Source: Ephydatia muelleri (taxonomy: Eukaryota > Porifera > Demospongiae > Spongillida > Spongillidae). From it: a stretch of 64,000 nucleotides of DNA. Below the pieces are notes generated by a model. It saw nothing but the letters and a program-made list of their open reading frames with translations, was not told the origin of the DNA and did no database searches. The translations under genes were made by a program, and so were the position numbers. Numbering within the stretch: the first letter of the stretch is position 1; every line of letters begins with the position of its first letter. The DNA lies in assembly GCA_013339895.1 (NCBI GenBank), contig JABACO010000023.1, positions 890,779 through 954,778 of the forward strand, written 5' to 3'. Below, piece after piece: positions 29,506-41,399 of the stretch.

Positions 29506-31802
29506 ATGGGCCACTACTGTTTCAACTGCTTCCACCAATGCTGCCTGCTGCTGCTGTTTGTGGCCCTTGTAAGCCAAGGTAAGCATCCTTCCAACAACCA
29601 ACATAGGGCACATTTACTGGAGCTGTCTCTGCAGGCCAACTTCCCCTCATTTCTGTCATCCAAGACCCACACTATCCTATAGTGGGTTTGAACTTAACCC
29701 TTGTGTGCACTGTTTCAACGACTGCAAGCTCTCCCACCATCACACTCAGGTGGAAGAGGAATCGCATCACCACTGAAGAAGCCATCTTTCAACATCAATT
29801 TGCCAAACTAGCCCTCACCTTCTACCCACTAACTGAAGGTGACCTGGGGACCTACACCTGTGAGACTTTTATCGAGAGCGAAGCGTCATTTGCATCTGCC
29901 TCATCTGTCCTTTCCCTTGATGGTAAGGTCTTGTGCAGTTGACAAAAGAGTTACACATTCACTACTGAGTACATTTTCAGCCAACAATGTTAACATCACT
30001 GGCTCAATCCTTGCACCCAAGTCAGAAGTCACCATCGATGCTCCTCCCACCTCTCCAGTCGAAGGCCATCCCTACACTCTGATGTGTTCCATCAGAAACC
30101 GTATCTCGAATGTTACACCTCTCATTGAATGGGTGGGGCCAGATGGTCAGATTATCAATGGCTCTGATGAGATCATTGTCGGACCTGTTGCCATGACCAC
30201 AACAGCTGTGTTCCTGCCCATCACATTTGTGTCACCTTCTGTTTTGAACAGCGGCATATACACATGCAGGGCCGATGAGGGGTCACCTTTTGTGAAGATT
30301 GCACTTGACATCCAAGGTTGGTGAATTATAACAGGGCTGCCCCTCCCCTCTCCCTGCATCCTACTCATCTGTTGTGTCCTTCCGTTGGACAGGAGTTCTG
30401 ACAGGTCTCACAATCAAAGTACAGACACAACAGGCTGTTCTTAACATGCCTTATAGGGCAGACTGTATCACCAGCATTCCAAGTGTCTTGGGTACAACCA
30501 CAACTCTGTTGTGGATATTTCCCGATGGATCCCACTTGGGGAAGGTGTCCACTTTGAGTGTGACATCTCTTCCTCTTGCAATCAGCTCTCTGCAGACCTC
30601 TGATGTTGGGAAATACACCTGCACTATGACCGTCTCTTCTCCTGCTCTGAGTGCACCCATATTGATCACCAAGGAAATGGTCATCTCACAAGGTCTGTTA
30701 GAGTCGGTGTGCAGGATGGTAATTAGTTTGTGTTTTTTTCGGTGAGTAATAATTTGCTGGGTGTGTTAGAGCAAAAGTGAAGATGCAGTTCTGCAGACTT
30801 CAAAAGTACTGTTGTGTTTGGGTATGCAATTCTTCATGGCATCTCATATCCTGCCTGCTCTTGTTGTTAGTATCTTCATGGGCACCATTCCATGATGGAT
30901 GGATAGATGGGTGGATGGGTGGATAGATTGCTGAAATTTTTTATAATTTAGTTTCCCACATTGCCGTAGTTGTTAGAAACAATGACCTTCCTGCAACAAG
31001 CAATTCTGTCCCACATCCGACAAGAAATGATTTAGTGGACAGTGGCCCTTCCCCAAAGAGAAACAATTCAATGGACAACCATCCCATTCCTACCAGAAAT
31101 GATGTACTGAACAGCAGTCCCACCACCTCCAAGGCCAGCACCAAGGGTAACAGTCCCACCACCTCCAAGGCCAGCACCAAGGGTAACAGTCCCACCACCT
31201 CCAAGGCCAGCACCAAGGGTAACAGTCCCACCACCTCCAAGGCCAGCACCAAGGGTAACAGTCCCACCACCTCCAAGGCCAGCACCAAGGGTAACAGTCC
31301 CACCACATCCAAGGCCAGCACCAAGGGTAACAGTCCCACCACCTCCAAGGCCAGCACCAAGGGTAACAGTCCCACCACCTCCAAGGCCAGCACCAAGGGT
31401 AATGATCCCTCAGTACCCCTGTCTGGCATGAACATTAAACCTTCTATGTCAGTGCCCAGTAGGATCAAAAACCCTCTCAGAACTCAATCCAGCAGAAACC
31501 AACCAATGGCTGAGGCAGATAAGCAGAATGCGTGCAATAATACACCTCCAAGGCCTCTGGGAGGTAGACCTGGCCCACTGGGACAGCCAGGAGACACGCC
31601 CCTCACACCCCGCTCCTCAAACAACCCACCACAGACTACAAAAATGGGTCAGACTGGTTCTTGCAGTACCATTGCCACAGGACCATTAAGTGGAACTAGT
31701 CCAATGGGGAATCTGAAAGATGGAAGACCACCTGATAAATTGCTAACAAGGAAAGGAAGGCAGAAGAAGACATTGAGAAGAAGTTCAAAGTTTGTGGCAT
31801 AG
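29506..31802 (+). CDS. Secreted three-Ig-domain protein with Ser/Thr/Pro repeat tail
   Basis: Five exons, 29506-29578, 29635-29922, 29981-30316, 30393-30692 and 30952-31802, all joined in phase 1, encode 615 residues. Exon 1 is a signal peptide (MGHYCFNCFHQ then LLLLFVALVSQ). Exons 2-4 each encode one Ig domain: LTLVCTV...LRWKR...DLGTYTC; YTLMCSI...IEWVGP...SGIYTCRA; and a third with YRADCIT...LLWIF...DVGKYTC. Exon 5 is a low-complexity region containing eight near-identical SPTTSKASTKG repeats, then a Pro/Gly-rich and finally basic tail (RKGRQKKTLRRSSKF). No transmembrane segment or GPI signal is visible, so secretion is inferred. The Ser/Thr repeats resemble mucin-type O-glycosylation sites. 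I recognise the domains but no named orthologue. Its second Ig domain resembles the one at 34435-34752. Confidence 0.88.
31112..31400 (+). repeat. 36-bp coding minisatellite, eight copies
   Basis: Unit AACAGTCCCACCACCTCCAA plus 16 more bases (GGCCAGCACCAAGGGT), repeated almost without change inside exon 5 of the Ig gene and kept in frame. Copy identity suggests recent homogenisation and a likely length polymorphism. Confidence 0.97.
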
Positions 31803-32819
31803 TGAAAGAATGGAAGTATTGTCCCCTCTGAAGAAGCTGATGAACACAATTGGGATATTTTTAAAAAAATGCAATCAATGACACAGTATGAGATAAATGT
31901 ATGTGTGGTCTTGTGGTGCAACCTGAATGCAGTTATGTAACCTCACATGAAAGCAGTGTGTGGCTAGGTATTCTAAGAAGTATTCTTCTCTGGGAGGGAT
32001 AGTGTGTTAACTCTGATGTGACTAAGTTGTGTTGGTAATTGCCTGGTATCAGATCAAAATCATACGACTTGTATCAGATCATCATTTCAAAATTAAAAAA
32101 TGGCACCAAGTTAATTGATATTTCGATCTTGTGTTAGATATACAGAAGTGGAGAGGCAGCTGATGAGAAAACATTCAATAGACTTCTCATGACATCACTA
32201 TGTTCTTTACATGAGAGCAGATGCGAGATTGGTGCTGCTACCTAAGAGAATAGAACATAGGAGTGTCCTGCATACAAGCCAGAGAGGGAGGAAATCGCAT
32301 TGAAGACAAAACAGGGCATTACTATTGGCTGCATATGCATCTGGATAAATGTTACAACTTTGGTAATGGCATATTGTTGGTCCTGGTTATTAATTCTTTG
32401 GTGGAATCACTACAGGTGACATTCCAGTGTGGAAAATTCCATTCAGATTATTTGATATTGTCCTCCATATGTGTTTACATTCCAAGAAACATTTATACAT
32501 TATAAATTGATAGGGGAATACAGTTAAAATTTTGAAAATGGCGACACAAGTAAATCTGAAACTTCTACATTCCATTTAGAGTTTTACGATTCTTTATATT
32601 AGTCATTACTTCTTCATGTGCTCTTGGGTGTGCACACTACAGATTATTAAATTTGTGCAATCATTGTGTGCGGTGTTGCCTTTGATTTCGCTCAATGTAT
32701 ATCAATCACACTTAGTTTTGGCAGCAATGTTTGGCAAAAATGAAGGGCAAAACAACACAACAAATATTGTCTTGTTCAGTCAAGAGGTCAATGAGCAGCA
32801 TAGGTTCAATGCTTGGGTC
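31803..32819. other. Ig gene 3' flank, nothing recognised
   Basis: A/T-rich, without convincing coding segments or tandem repeats on either strand. Confidence 0.5.
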
Positions 32820-32978
32820 TCTTGGTCCCTGAAACATATCTGGACCTATGGGGGCCCTTGCTCCCTCCAACACGTCTGAGCTTTGTAAATCCAATGGTCC
32901 CTCCATTATGTCTGATCTTTATGGGTCCCTGGCTGGCTCCTCCTGTTTTTCTTGGAAACCCTTTGTTTCCTTTTGCAC
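32820..32978 (-). pseudogene. Collagen-like exon remnant
   Basis: After a clear acceptor (CTGCAG at 32984-32979), the minus strand reads GAKGNKGFPRKTGGASQGP, a Gly-X-Y pattern that degenerates. A second frame continues APIGPDMFQGPRDP. The intron sequence before this acceptor matches that before the Ig exon at 34752, so the two loci share a duplicated 5' part. Frame changes suggest decay or assembly indels. Confidence 0.35.
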
Positions 32979-32989
32979 CTGCAGCTGTA

Positions 32990-33292
32990 TATTTATTCAA
33001 GTTAATAGCAGCTGCACTGAACCAGTTAATGACAGGAGCTACAGTATATTAATAGCAGCTGCAACACAAGTGGTACACAACCGATACACACTTTGATTCC
33101 CACTTAATTACCTGCTCCATAGAAATGTAATTAATAACTAAACTCTTTAATTCCCATCATGTCCTGTCTTGTATCATCCCATACTACCTCCACCTTAATG
33201 ATTAGCATCTCTGTACCTGTAATGAGCAGCAGAACTATGGGTTTGGGCTAAAAAAGGTGAGTGTCTGAAGCCAAGAAAACATGCTAAACCTA
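32990..33292. repeat. Duplicated segment, copy A
   Basis: This segment, from GTTAATAGCAGCTGCACTGA through ATGAGCAGCAGAACTATGGG to about 33292, is repeated in the same orientation at about 34770-35177 (with an extra internal copy of the first part). It contains a counterpart of the signal-peptide exon at 33217-33282 on the minus strand that runs into TAG after 15 codons because it is 2 bases longer. Confidence 0.85.
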
Positions 33293-34068
33293 AATTGCTT
33301 CCCTTCAGTCATGAAGCGCCTATTGGATATGCACAATACAATTACCTTTACGTGATGTCTTCTATATTATTTAAATAATGTGAACTTAACTCCCATACTT
33401 ATGGGAGCACCTCTGATTATTTTGTGTTTCATTCATACTAGTGGGTAAAAAAAATGGAGCTCATCAGAATCTAGTGCAGGCATAGTTGCCATGTTGCACC
33501 ATTGAGCCAGAGACCACACCCACAAGTGAGACATCAGGCAAAGGGATTAGGGGAATCTCCAAGGCAACAGATCACCACATTTGCTACATTTGATATGGGT
33601 TGGCCACAAACTGAAGTTGGAGTCATGTATTTCATATTGCTCTGACACAGTGTTACATCCGTAGTTGCACCTCAATGCATCAATTGCACATGGCATGTTC
33701 TAATGGAGGGAGCACTTTTTGACACCAGGACTTGTTACATTCCAGGGAACATAAATTAACACTTCCACTTGTACCCTGATTCCTAACATGTCCATTGTTC
33801 TATGGACAATACAGTTTCTAGTGCAATGAATTGGATGGTGGAGTATTCCAACCAGGAAGGGAAGTGAGAGCAGTGGTTTTTGAAGCAAAATTTGCCAAAG
33901 TCCATCGTCATGCATATTTTTGTTTTCAGTATGTCATATCACTCCCCCACTGACAACAAATGACAATCAACTGCTTGACAGTGTACAGTGTGGTGAGAGT
34001 GGTAGGTAATATAGCAGTGGACAATGAGCTGAAACATGACATCACCTTTCATTACAAAAAAGACGTAC
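33293..34068. other. Between duplicated Ig/EGF units
   Basis: Downstream part of the Ig-EGF gene (minus). A weak Cys-containing stretch on the minus strand near 33600-33700 (CAIDALRCNYGCNTVSEQYE) resembles a degenerate EGF repeat lacking later cysteines. No firm exon. Confidence 0.3.
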
Positions 34069-35171
34069 TGATGCAGTTTCCACCAATCGGCTGGAACCCC
34101 ACTTCGCATACACAGTCATAAGCTCCTAAAGTGTTCCTGCAAAGACTGTTCTTCGGACATGCATGTATTAGCAAGTTGCACTCGTCCACATCTGTCAGTG
34201 TTGGGAAGGAGTTAAAGGCGTGGAAACACAGTGACTTCAGAGCTTACAAACCTTGGCAGCTAGAATTGTTTAAAACAAAGCCAGGATTGCATATGCATGT
34301 CGAAATTTCATCGACAGTTTTGCAGCTGGAAAAAGGTCCACACTGCTGCAAGTTCAATGAGCAGTCGTTGAAACCAGCTGAGAAATCACAAGCTGGATGA
34401 TGACATCAGCAATGACATCATGCACACCTTGTACCTTGTACATCCAGTACTACGAGCTGAAATGGAGGCATTGTACCGTTGCTTCTGCACTTGTATGTAC
34501 CACTGTCAGCCAAGGAAAGGACTTTGAAGAGCAGGAAGCGAGAGGTGGTTGTGCTGGTTGTCATAGGAATGCCAATGACAACATTTCCATTTGTAGATAG
34601 AGCTTGATTGTTGGGGCCAACCCATTCAATGGCGGGCACCTGATTGAGAGGGTGATCCTGCACTGCACAGGTCACGGAGTACAGCATGCCTGCTATTGGA
34701 GCAGGGAGGGACAACAATTTTAGCTTGGGCTGTGCAGAGTTTCCGTGAACACCTATGGTAGCTGTAATTATATTCAAGTTAATAGCAGCTGCACTGAACC
34801 AGTTAATGACAGGAGCTACGGTATATTCAAGTTAATAGCAGCTATAATGAAAGTAGTACTGAACCAGTTAATGACAGGAGCTACTGTATATTCAAGTTAA
34901 TAGCAGCTGCACTGAACCAGTTAATGACAGGAGCTACAGTATATTAATAGCAGCTGCAACACAAGTGGTACACAACCGATACACACTTTTAATTACCTGC
35001 TCCATAGAAATATGGGGCACAAAATCTGCACTTGGTCACTGAATAACTAAACCCTTTAATTCCCATCATATCCTTCCTTGTATCCCACTCTAATGGATTA
35101 TCTGTACCTGTAATGAGCAGCAGAGCTATGGGTCTGGGCTTTAAAAGGTGAGTCTGAAGCCAAGATGGCAT
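34069..35171 (-). CDS. Secreted Ig-EGF protein, 3' end unresolved
   Basis: Four exons, all phase 1. 35108-35171 is a signal-peptide exon (MPSWLQTH...IALLLIT). 34435-34752 is one Ig domain (YSVTCAV, IEWVGPNN, DSGTYKCRS). 34252-34377 is an EGF-like domain with six cysteines (NDCSLN, QQCGPFSSCKT, STCICNPGF, SSCQ). 34069-34191 is a calcium-binding EGF domain (DVDECN at its start, CRNTLGAYDCVCEVGF). Uniform phase-1 modules are the classic pattern of exon-shuffled extracellular proteins. Exons after 34069 were not found; no transmembrane segment is seen. The 5' part is duplicated at 32990-33292. The Ig domain is closest, within the window, to the second Ig domain of the gene at 29506. Domain calls are firm; gene extent is not. 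Confidence 0.78.
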
Positions 35172-35177
35172 GCTAAA
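34770..35177. repeat. Duplicated segment, copy B
   Basis: Partner of 32990-33292. It holds two extra copies of the short unit GTTAATAGCAGCTGCACTGA ... GACAGGAGCTACAGTATATT, and the intact signal-peptide exon 35108-35171. Confidence 0.85.
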
Positions 35178-35619
35178 TATGTATGAGAGAGAATAGGAAG
35201 AGAGGGAAGATGTTATAGTATTAGAACAAAATTGAACAGTCTGTACAATTAGATATCCCATGAATATCCTACATGGACTAGTTATGTATAACTTTCATGC
35301 TACTGGAACCTTACACCATACAAAAGTGATTGAGAGTGTCTAATACTTACCTTGTGCTTGATGCTAGATATGAAAAAGGACGTTACTTTTTCACCCTCCA
35401 ATTTTTTTTTTTTTTCCAACTGTACGTACAGCAGAGGTCCCAGGCTATTTATAAAGCAGTATTCACTGGGCCTTGGCAGATTTTTTGGCAAGGTTGTGTT
35501 GTTGCATAGCCAATATTGACATGTATAGAGGCGATCTGACACGAATAGTGTCTACACGCCAAGCAGCTGTAATCCTCTGTAATTGGTTCTTGAATTCTTA
35601 TAAATACAGCTGATATTGG

Positions 35620-35905
35620 AATTATGGTGGGAGGGAGAGAAGGGGTAGGGGGAGGGGTGGAGGGGAGGGAGAAAAGGGAATGGAGGGGGAGGGAGAGAAG
35701 GGAATGGAGGGGGAGGAACAGAAGGGAAAGGAGAGAAGGGAATGGAGGGGGAGGGAAAGAAGAGGAGGCAGTGAAGGGAATGGGAGGAGAGGCAGAGAGG
35801 AGAATGGGGATGGAAGGGGAGAGAGGGAATGGGAGGGACAGGGATAAAAGGGAATGGGGAGGAGAGAGGGAAAAGGGAGTGCATGGATGGAAAGGGGAAA
35901 GAAGG
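35620..35905 (+). repeat. GGGAGAGAAGGGAATGGAGG-type purine minisatellite
   Basis: Almost pure purine on the plus strand with a loose 20-30 bp periodicity. Confidence 0.85.
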
Positions 35906-36642
35906 GAATGAAAAAATTCATATTCCAACTGTGTGGAGGTTTTGGGTAGATTGCAAATCAGGCCCTCCTTTTACTAAAGGGATTTGGGGGAACTTTAGTG
36001 CATTGGCCAAAATACAGGGATCATTGCATTGAACATAAACATGGCTGTGTTGTGTTTGTCTTGGAAGCAGTCAAGTGACACCATTGGCCAATGGCATCAA
36101 GCCATTACACACAACTTAGGTGACCAGAAATGGTTATTAGACTTGAGGAAGAGGATGGGTGGAGGAAGAGGGGAGGAGGATGGGTGGAGGAAGAGGGGAG
36201 GAGGATGGCTGGAGGATGAGGGGATGAATAGCATTGGTGGTAAATATGGTTACAGAGATGGTGTCCACATAGCAGTATGGTGACAGTGGTGGTGTGTGTG
36301 TGTGTGTAGTGGTGCGAGATGGAAGGCAGATTTTTGACAGATACATGGTACATATATTGGTCAATTCAATACATGGTACATGCATGCAAAAATGGCACAG
36401 TAGCTATCCTAGTTCTTAGATAGCTAAACAGGGTCCAGTGAGTCCAGCCTTAGCTAGAAATGCTCTAGCATTTGAACGGACAAAGATTATATTCAGTTTT
36501 CAATCGACAGAATGGCGGGGAGGCTAGCTTAGAGAAAGTCTTCAGTTTTGTTTTGAGTGTGCACAAAGAAATGCATAAGTCATAAGACTTAGTTGTGGAT
36601 ACTAGATGAGTATGTTACACCATCACTGCAACCATACGTACT

Positions 36643-36693
<51 letters not shown>
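36643..36693 (+). repeat. (AC)n microsatellite
   Basis: Uninterrupted AC repeat; a TG repeat lies at 36885-36930. Confidence 0.95.
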
Positions 36694-36696
<3 letters not shown>

Positions 36697-36882
36697 CAGG
36701 TAGTAGGCTATAGTATTTGGCACTATTGAAGAAATGAGTCATCTTACATCCATGGACATGAGTACTGAGAATTGCAATGGAGGGTGGCAGGGAAGGAATC
36801 TGCTGTGTATGTGTTGCATCACATTACATAACTCTACAATTCATTATGTTTGAGCTGTAGATTAATGACTGCTGTGTGCCTA

Positions 36883-36916
<34 letters not shown>

Positions 36917-37587
36917 TGTGTACATGGGTGTGTTTGCATATCAAACCATCAATTAATAAGTACATCACAATGATTGAATTAGCTGCTGGTGTTTGACTTT
37001 TACCTGCTTCTGTTGGTTCAGCTGCTACATGTGAACGGAAACCTGGTGGCTAGCACAGCAAGTATATGTTGTGGCTGTGAAAAAGAAGAAAACACAGAGA
37101 CACTACAGAAGAAGGTGGGGCATCTTTTTTATCTTCTCATTTTCACAGCACTCTTTAATTAATCATGAAGCCTCTACTATGCACATTTTGTATACCCTCA
37201 CCAAATAAATGTCATTCTCTTGGAGATACTCTGGCTTGCTTGGTGAGGTTATGCTACAAACACCATGGAGTCCACAGCCATTATTGCATAATTTAATTTA
37301 CCAAGTAACATTAGAGTGTTCTAGTCATTAAATAACAGGACTCAAGATGCATTCCTATTAGTCCCCCCTACAAAATACAATATCAACCTACCACTTGAGA
37401 TTCCAATAGAATACATTTTACCCAAAAGAAATCTCATGTGACATGAGAATGTGTTTTGATTTGGTAATTTCTGTTGGTAATGGGCTTTGAAATAGGATGG
37501 TGAAAACATAGCAGTTGCACACTGAGAGAGAAATGGCTATATCGTTGTTCCTGTTGTGAATGTTTCTTTGGCCAAACTGTTCCTACT

Positions 37588-37667
37588 GTGTGTGTGTGTG
37601 TGTGTGTGCGTGTGTATGTGTGTGTGTATGTGTGTATGTGTGTGTATGCGTGTGCGTGTGTATATGC

Positions 37668-37699
<32 letters not shown>

Positions 37700-37758
37700 G
37701 TATGTGTGTGTGTGTATGTGTGTGTGTATGTGTGTGTATGCGTGTGCGTGTGTGTATA

Positions 37759-37791
<33 letters not shown>

Positions 37792-37792
37792 A
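37588..37792 (+). repeat. (TG)n microsatellite with TA/CG variants
   Basis: About 200 bp of TG with regular GTATGTGTG and GCGTGTG variants, partly duplicated as a higher-order unit. Confidence 0.95.
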
Positions 37793-38034
37793 GAGATTGG
37801 CCTAAAGTGGTCAAGAGAGCTTAGGACATTCTATTGGTTCAGAAGAAGAGTTGGGGGGGTTGTGTGTGTACATGGCATCTGTGACCTATGGGAGCAAGCT
37901 GATAACAGCTATTGAATGGGTGGTGTGACTGATCTATCCAGCTGATAGAATCTGATGTGTCTGACAAACATAGACCACATGAAGAAGTGGTTGCTATGGG
38001 AACAGACTTATTACCTTTGCAATGAGACCAAAGT

Positions 38035-38150
38035 TCAAGCTCAAGGCTCACACCATTGACTAACAAGCTCAAGGCTCACACCATTGGCTAACAAGCTCAA
38101 GGCTCACACCATTGATTAACAAGCACATGGCTCACACCATTGATGAACGA
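38035..38150 (+). repeat. 29-bp minisatellite, four copies
   Basis: Units around CAAGCTCAAGGCTCACACCA. Confidence 0.85.
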
Positions 38151-38464
38151 GAAGTGTTCTGTGTAAGGAGACAAGTAGCTTCAGTGCATGTGTGGTTCAC
38201 TGAATTCTTTGCTACATTCATTGGATGATAGACATGCGTCTGTGTCTCAAAAGCAGAATCATTGGTTTATGTTCAGAGGTTTCCTTTGCATGTTTCAAGA
38301 CTTGCCACAAGCCAGTGAGAGTAAATCTCAATGATAATGGCAGATTGCTGGGAAGAAGTGACAATTGGTGGATGGAAGACGTGCTAGTCATAACCTTAAC
38401 TGCCACACACAAACAGGATGTCTGGCATCAACCTCAGCTGTATACACTGTGATCTTACAGCTGT

Positions 38465-38570
38465 GTTTCCCTCCCCCTCCCCCCCCCCCTCTCTCTCTCC
38501 CCCCCCCCCCCCCCCCCCCCCCCAATCATGGGTTATTGGAAAAGGTAGCAGATTGTCTGTTTATTAGTGT

Positions 38571-38647
<77 letters not shown>
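38465..38647 (+). repeat. Poly-C tracts followed by (AC)n
   Basis: C-runs interrupted by CTCTCTCT (38465-38523), then an AC repeat at 38578-38647. Confidence 0.95.
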
Positions 38648-38648
<1 letters not shown>

Positions 38649-39324
38649 ATAGTGGCTGTTGTATCAGCAGGTTGCTTGCGGGTGGTGCTGGATGTATGTA
38701 AGATGTGTTGTGCAATCAGAGTCACACTCTCATAGATGTAATATTCAATTTGGCGTAAAATTTTGTAATTCTGCATGACAGAATGACCTGAAAACCAGAA
38801 CTTGATGTAGTTCAAGAGGGATGAAGCTATGATGGTCTGCCACAATGGGTTCTGTATGATGAATAGTATACCCATATTACCAGCTAAAGACACATGCAAC
38901 ATGTGGAAAGAAAAAAAAAAGGGGAGGGGAGGGGGGGGGGGTATTGGTACTTTGATATCTGTGGAAAGTACAGAGTAAACAAGGCGTCCCTTGACCTTCC
39001 AGTAACCTGTTACCCAGCAACCATGTAAACCTGGCTGTTATCGTGGTTATCGTGGGGTGATTTCTGCTTCAGTTGATATAACAAGTCCCAGCTGCAATGA
39101 ATTAGTGTTTGTGTATTTATAGGCGTCATGTCGGTGTAACCTTTGATGTTTGATAACACCACTTTGATTGATCCCGCTCACAAGAACTTTTAAGTCTTCA
39201 TCATGACTGATAAACCGAGTATCATAATGGAAGAAAAAATATATCAGGATCCTCTGTTTAACCCTCATTGTACAAGTTGACATACAGCTCTCATCTTGAA
39301 TGCAATGTGAGGACACTCATGAAG

Positions 39325-39735
39325 TGAGGCTGATGACCACACCCAAGGGGTGAGGGTGAGGCTGATGACCGCACCCAAGAGGTGAGGCTGATGACCGCAC
39401 CCAAGGGGTGAGGCTGATGACCACACCCACAGGATGAGGCTGCATGACCACACCCATGGGATGAGGCTGCATGACCACACCCATGGATGAGGATGATGAC
39501 CACACCCCAGGGGGTGAGGCTGCATGACCATACCCATGGGGTGAGGCTGATGACCACACCCATGGATGAAGCTGATGACCACACCCCAGGGGGTGAGGCT
39601 GCATGACCACACCCATGGGGTGAGGCTGATGACCACACCCAAGGGGTGAGACTGATGACCACACCCATAGGGTGAGGCTGCATGACCACACCTGTGGGGT
39701 GAGGCTGATGACCACATCCATGGGGTGAGGTTGAA
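39325..39735 (+). repeat. GAGGCTGATGACCACACCCA minisatellite
   Basis: About 15 copies of a 25-30 bp unit with ATGAC/GCATGAC variants. Confidence 0.93.
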
Positions 39736-40054
39736 TGACTACAAGCACAGCAATGTTATCAAGTTTGAGTGGCAAAAGAAATAGGTCATTTTCCTTCTAC
39801 ACATATAAGGGTGTGATAACAGCCATTAATAGGTCATGTTGGTGGTACGGAGGTATAGGTGTGACCTAACCTGTTGGATTCTTAAGGCTGGCAAATGTCA
39901 AATTATATTTGCCTCAAGTAAGCATGAACCACCCTCCATTTCACAGCATCCCTCCCTGGATTACATACTGTGAAATCTTTGAAATGGTTATCTTTATTGG
40001 TTGTTTCTTGGTAATTATTTGAAATATTCATTTCTTAGTGATTACCACACTTCA

Positions 40055-40555
40055 CTAACACCCATCCTCCTCCCCTCTTCCTCCACCCATCCTCCTCCCC
40101 TCTTCCTCCACCCATCCTCCTCTCCTCTTCCTCCACCCATCCTCCTCCCCTCTTCCGCCACCCATCCTCCTCCCTCTTCCTCCACCCATCCTCCTCCCCT
40201 CTTCCTCCCCATCCTCCTCCCCTCTGTCCTCCACCCATCCTCCTCCCCTCTTCCTCCACCATCCTCCTCCCTCTTCCTCCACCCATCCTCCTCCCCTCTT
40301 CCTCCACCATCCTCCTCCCCTCTTCCTCCACCCATCCTCTTCCCCTCTTCCTCCACCCATCCTCTTCCCCTCTTCCTCCACCATCCTCTTCCCCTCTTCC
40401 TCCACCATCCTCCTCTCCTCTTCCTCCACCATCCTCCTCCGCTCTTCCTCCACCCATCCTCTTCCCCTCTTCCTCCACCATCCTCTTCCCCTCTTCCTCC
40501 ACCATCCTCCTCCCCTCTTCCTCCACCCATCCTCCTTCCCTCTTCCTCCACCCTC
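40055..40555 (+). repeat. CCATCCTCCTCCCCTCTTCC minisatellite
   Basis: About 25 copies of a 22-25 bp pyrimidine-only unit; a related CT-rich tract lies at 42050-42255. Confidence 0.95.
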
Positions 40556-40654
40556 CCCTGTGTGATAATTTAATATTGTGCACTGTAAGGCTGACTCAAC
40601 GTAATTCTTACAAACACAGAGTAACAGGACGATGATGACAAGGAATGTGTGAAA

Positions 40655-40797
40655 TAGAGCAACAACCTCTCACTACAGAGCAACAACCTCTCACTACAGA
40701 GCAACAACCTCTCACTACAGAGCAACAACCTCTCACTACAGAGCAACAACCTCTCACTACAGAGCAACAACCTCTCACTACAGAGCAACTCCACTAT
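40655..40797 (+). repeat. 21-bp minisatellite
   Basis: Seven copies of GAGCAACAACCTCTCACTAC plus A, nearly identical. Confidence 0.95.
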
Positions 40798-41399
40798 TAG
40801 TCTGCACATTGAAAATAAACTTACATAGTGCACAGGCGTGAATTATTTTCATGTATTTTATATTAAGATATTTCAGTTATTCTACTAGAGATTTTTTGTG
40901 TGGATTGCATGCCATAAAGATAATACATACATGTAGGAGACCCATTAACGGCTTGAAGTAAGAATATTACTTACAAACACAGAGTAACAGGTCGATGATG
41001 AGGAACAGAAAATATGTACACTGCTATTGATCTGCTGACGCCACAAACATGAAAATAACTTATATACAGTGTACGGGCGTGCAATTCTTTTATAGTACAT
41101 TAAGATACTATACTTAACTTATTGCTGTTATTCTATTACGTAGAATGGCGTGAAAAGAGAACACACTAACTCACGTTCTTGGAACGCTCTTCCATAAGTC
41201 AGACTTCCTTTTTAAAATAATAACTAAGGGGGTAGGATTCCGTTTATTGTTCAGCATTTGCTGCTGTATAAGCATTACAGGCGTAGCGGCGCCGCTTTAC
41301 TCTAAGGGGCATACCCGTAACCTACACAATGCTCTTTTCAAACCGGCCATGCGGGCCGCGTCCAGCTGGGGACGAGACTATAGTTACGACACAAAAGCA

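Larger units (their letters stand above)
35172..41399. other. 6.2 kb without a recognised gene
   Basis: Filled mainly by simple repeats listed separately. A minus-strand donor context near 35350 (CACAAG then GTAAGT) with a Cys-rich frame (35570-35350), and a plus-strand stretch 37020-37114 between CAG and GTGGGG, could be isolated exons, but neither matches a family I know. Confidence 0.4.

Noticed and set aside
33700..33915. 71-codon minus-strand frame downstream of the Ig-EGF exons
   Set aside because: No acceptor in phase 1 and no domain signature; could be 3' UTR.
37017..37114. Possible isolated exon (CAG ... AAGAAG then GTGGGG)
   Set aside because: Weak donor, no recognisable protein family and no partner exons.
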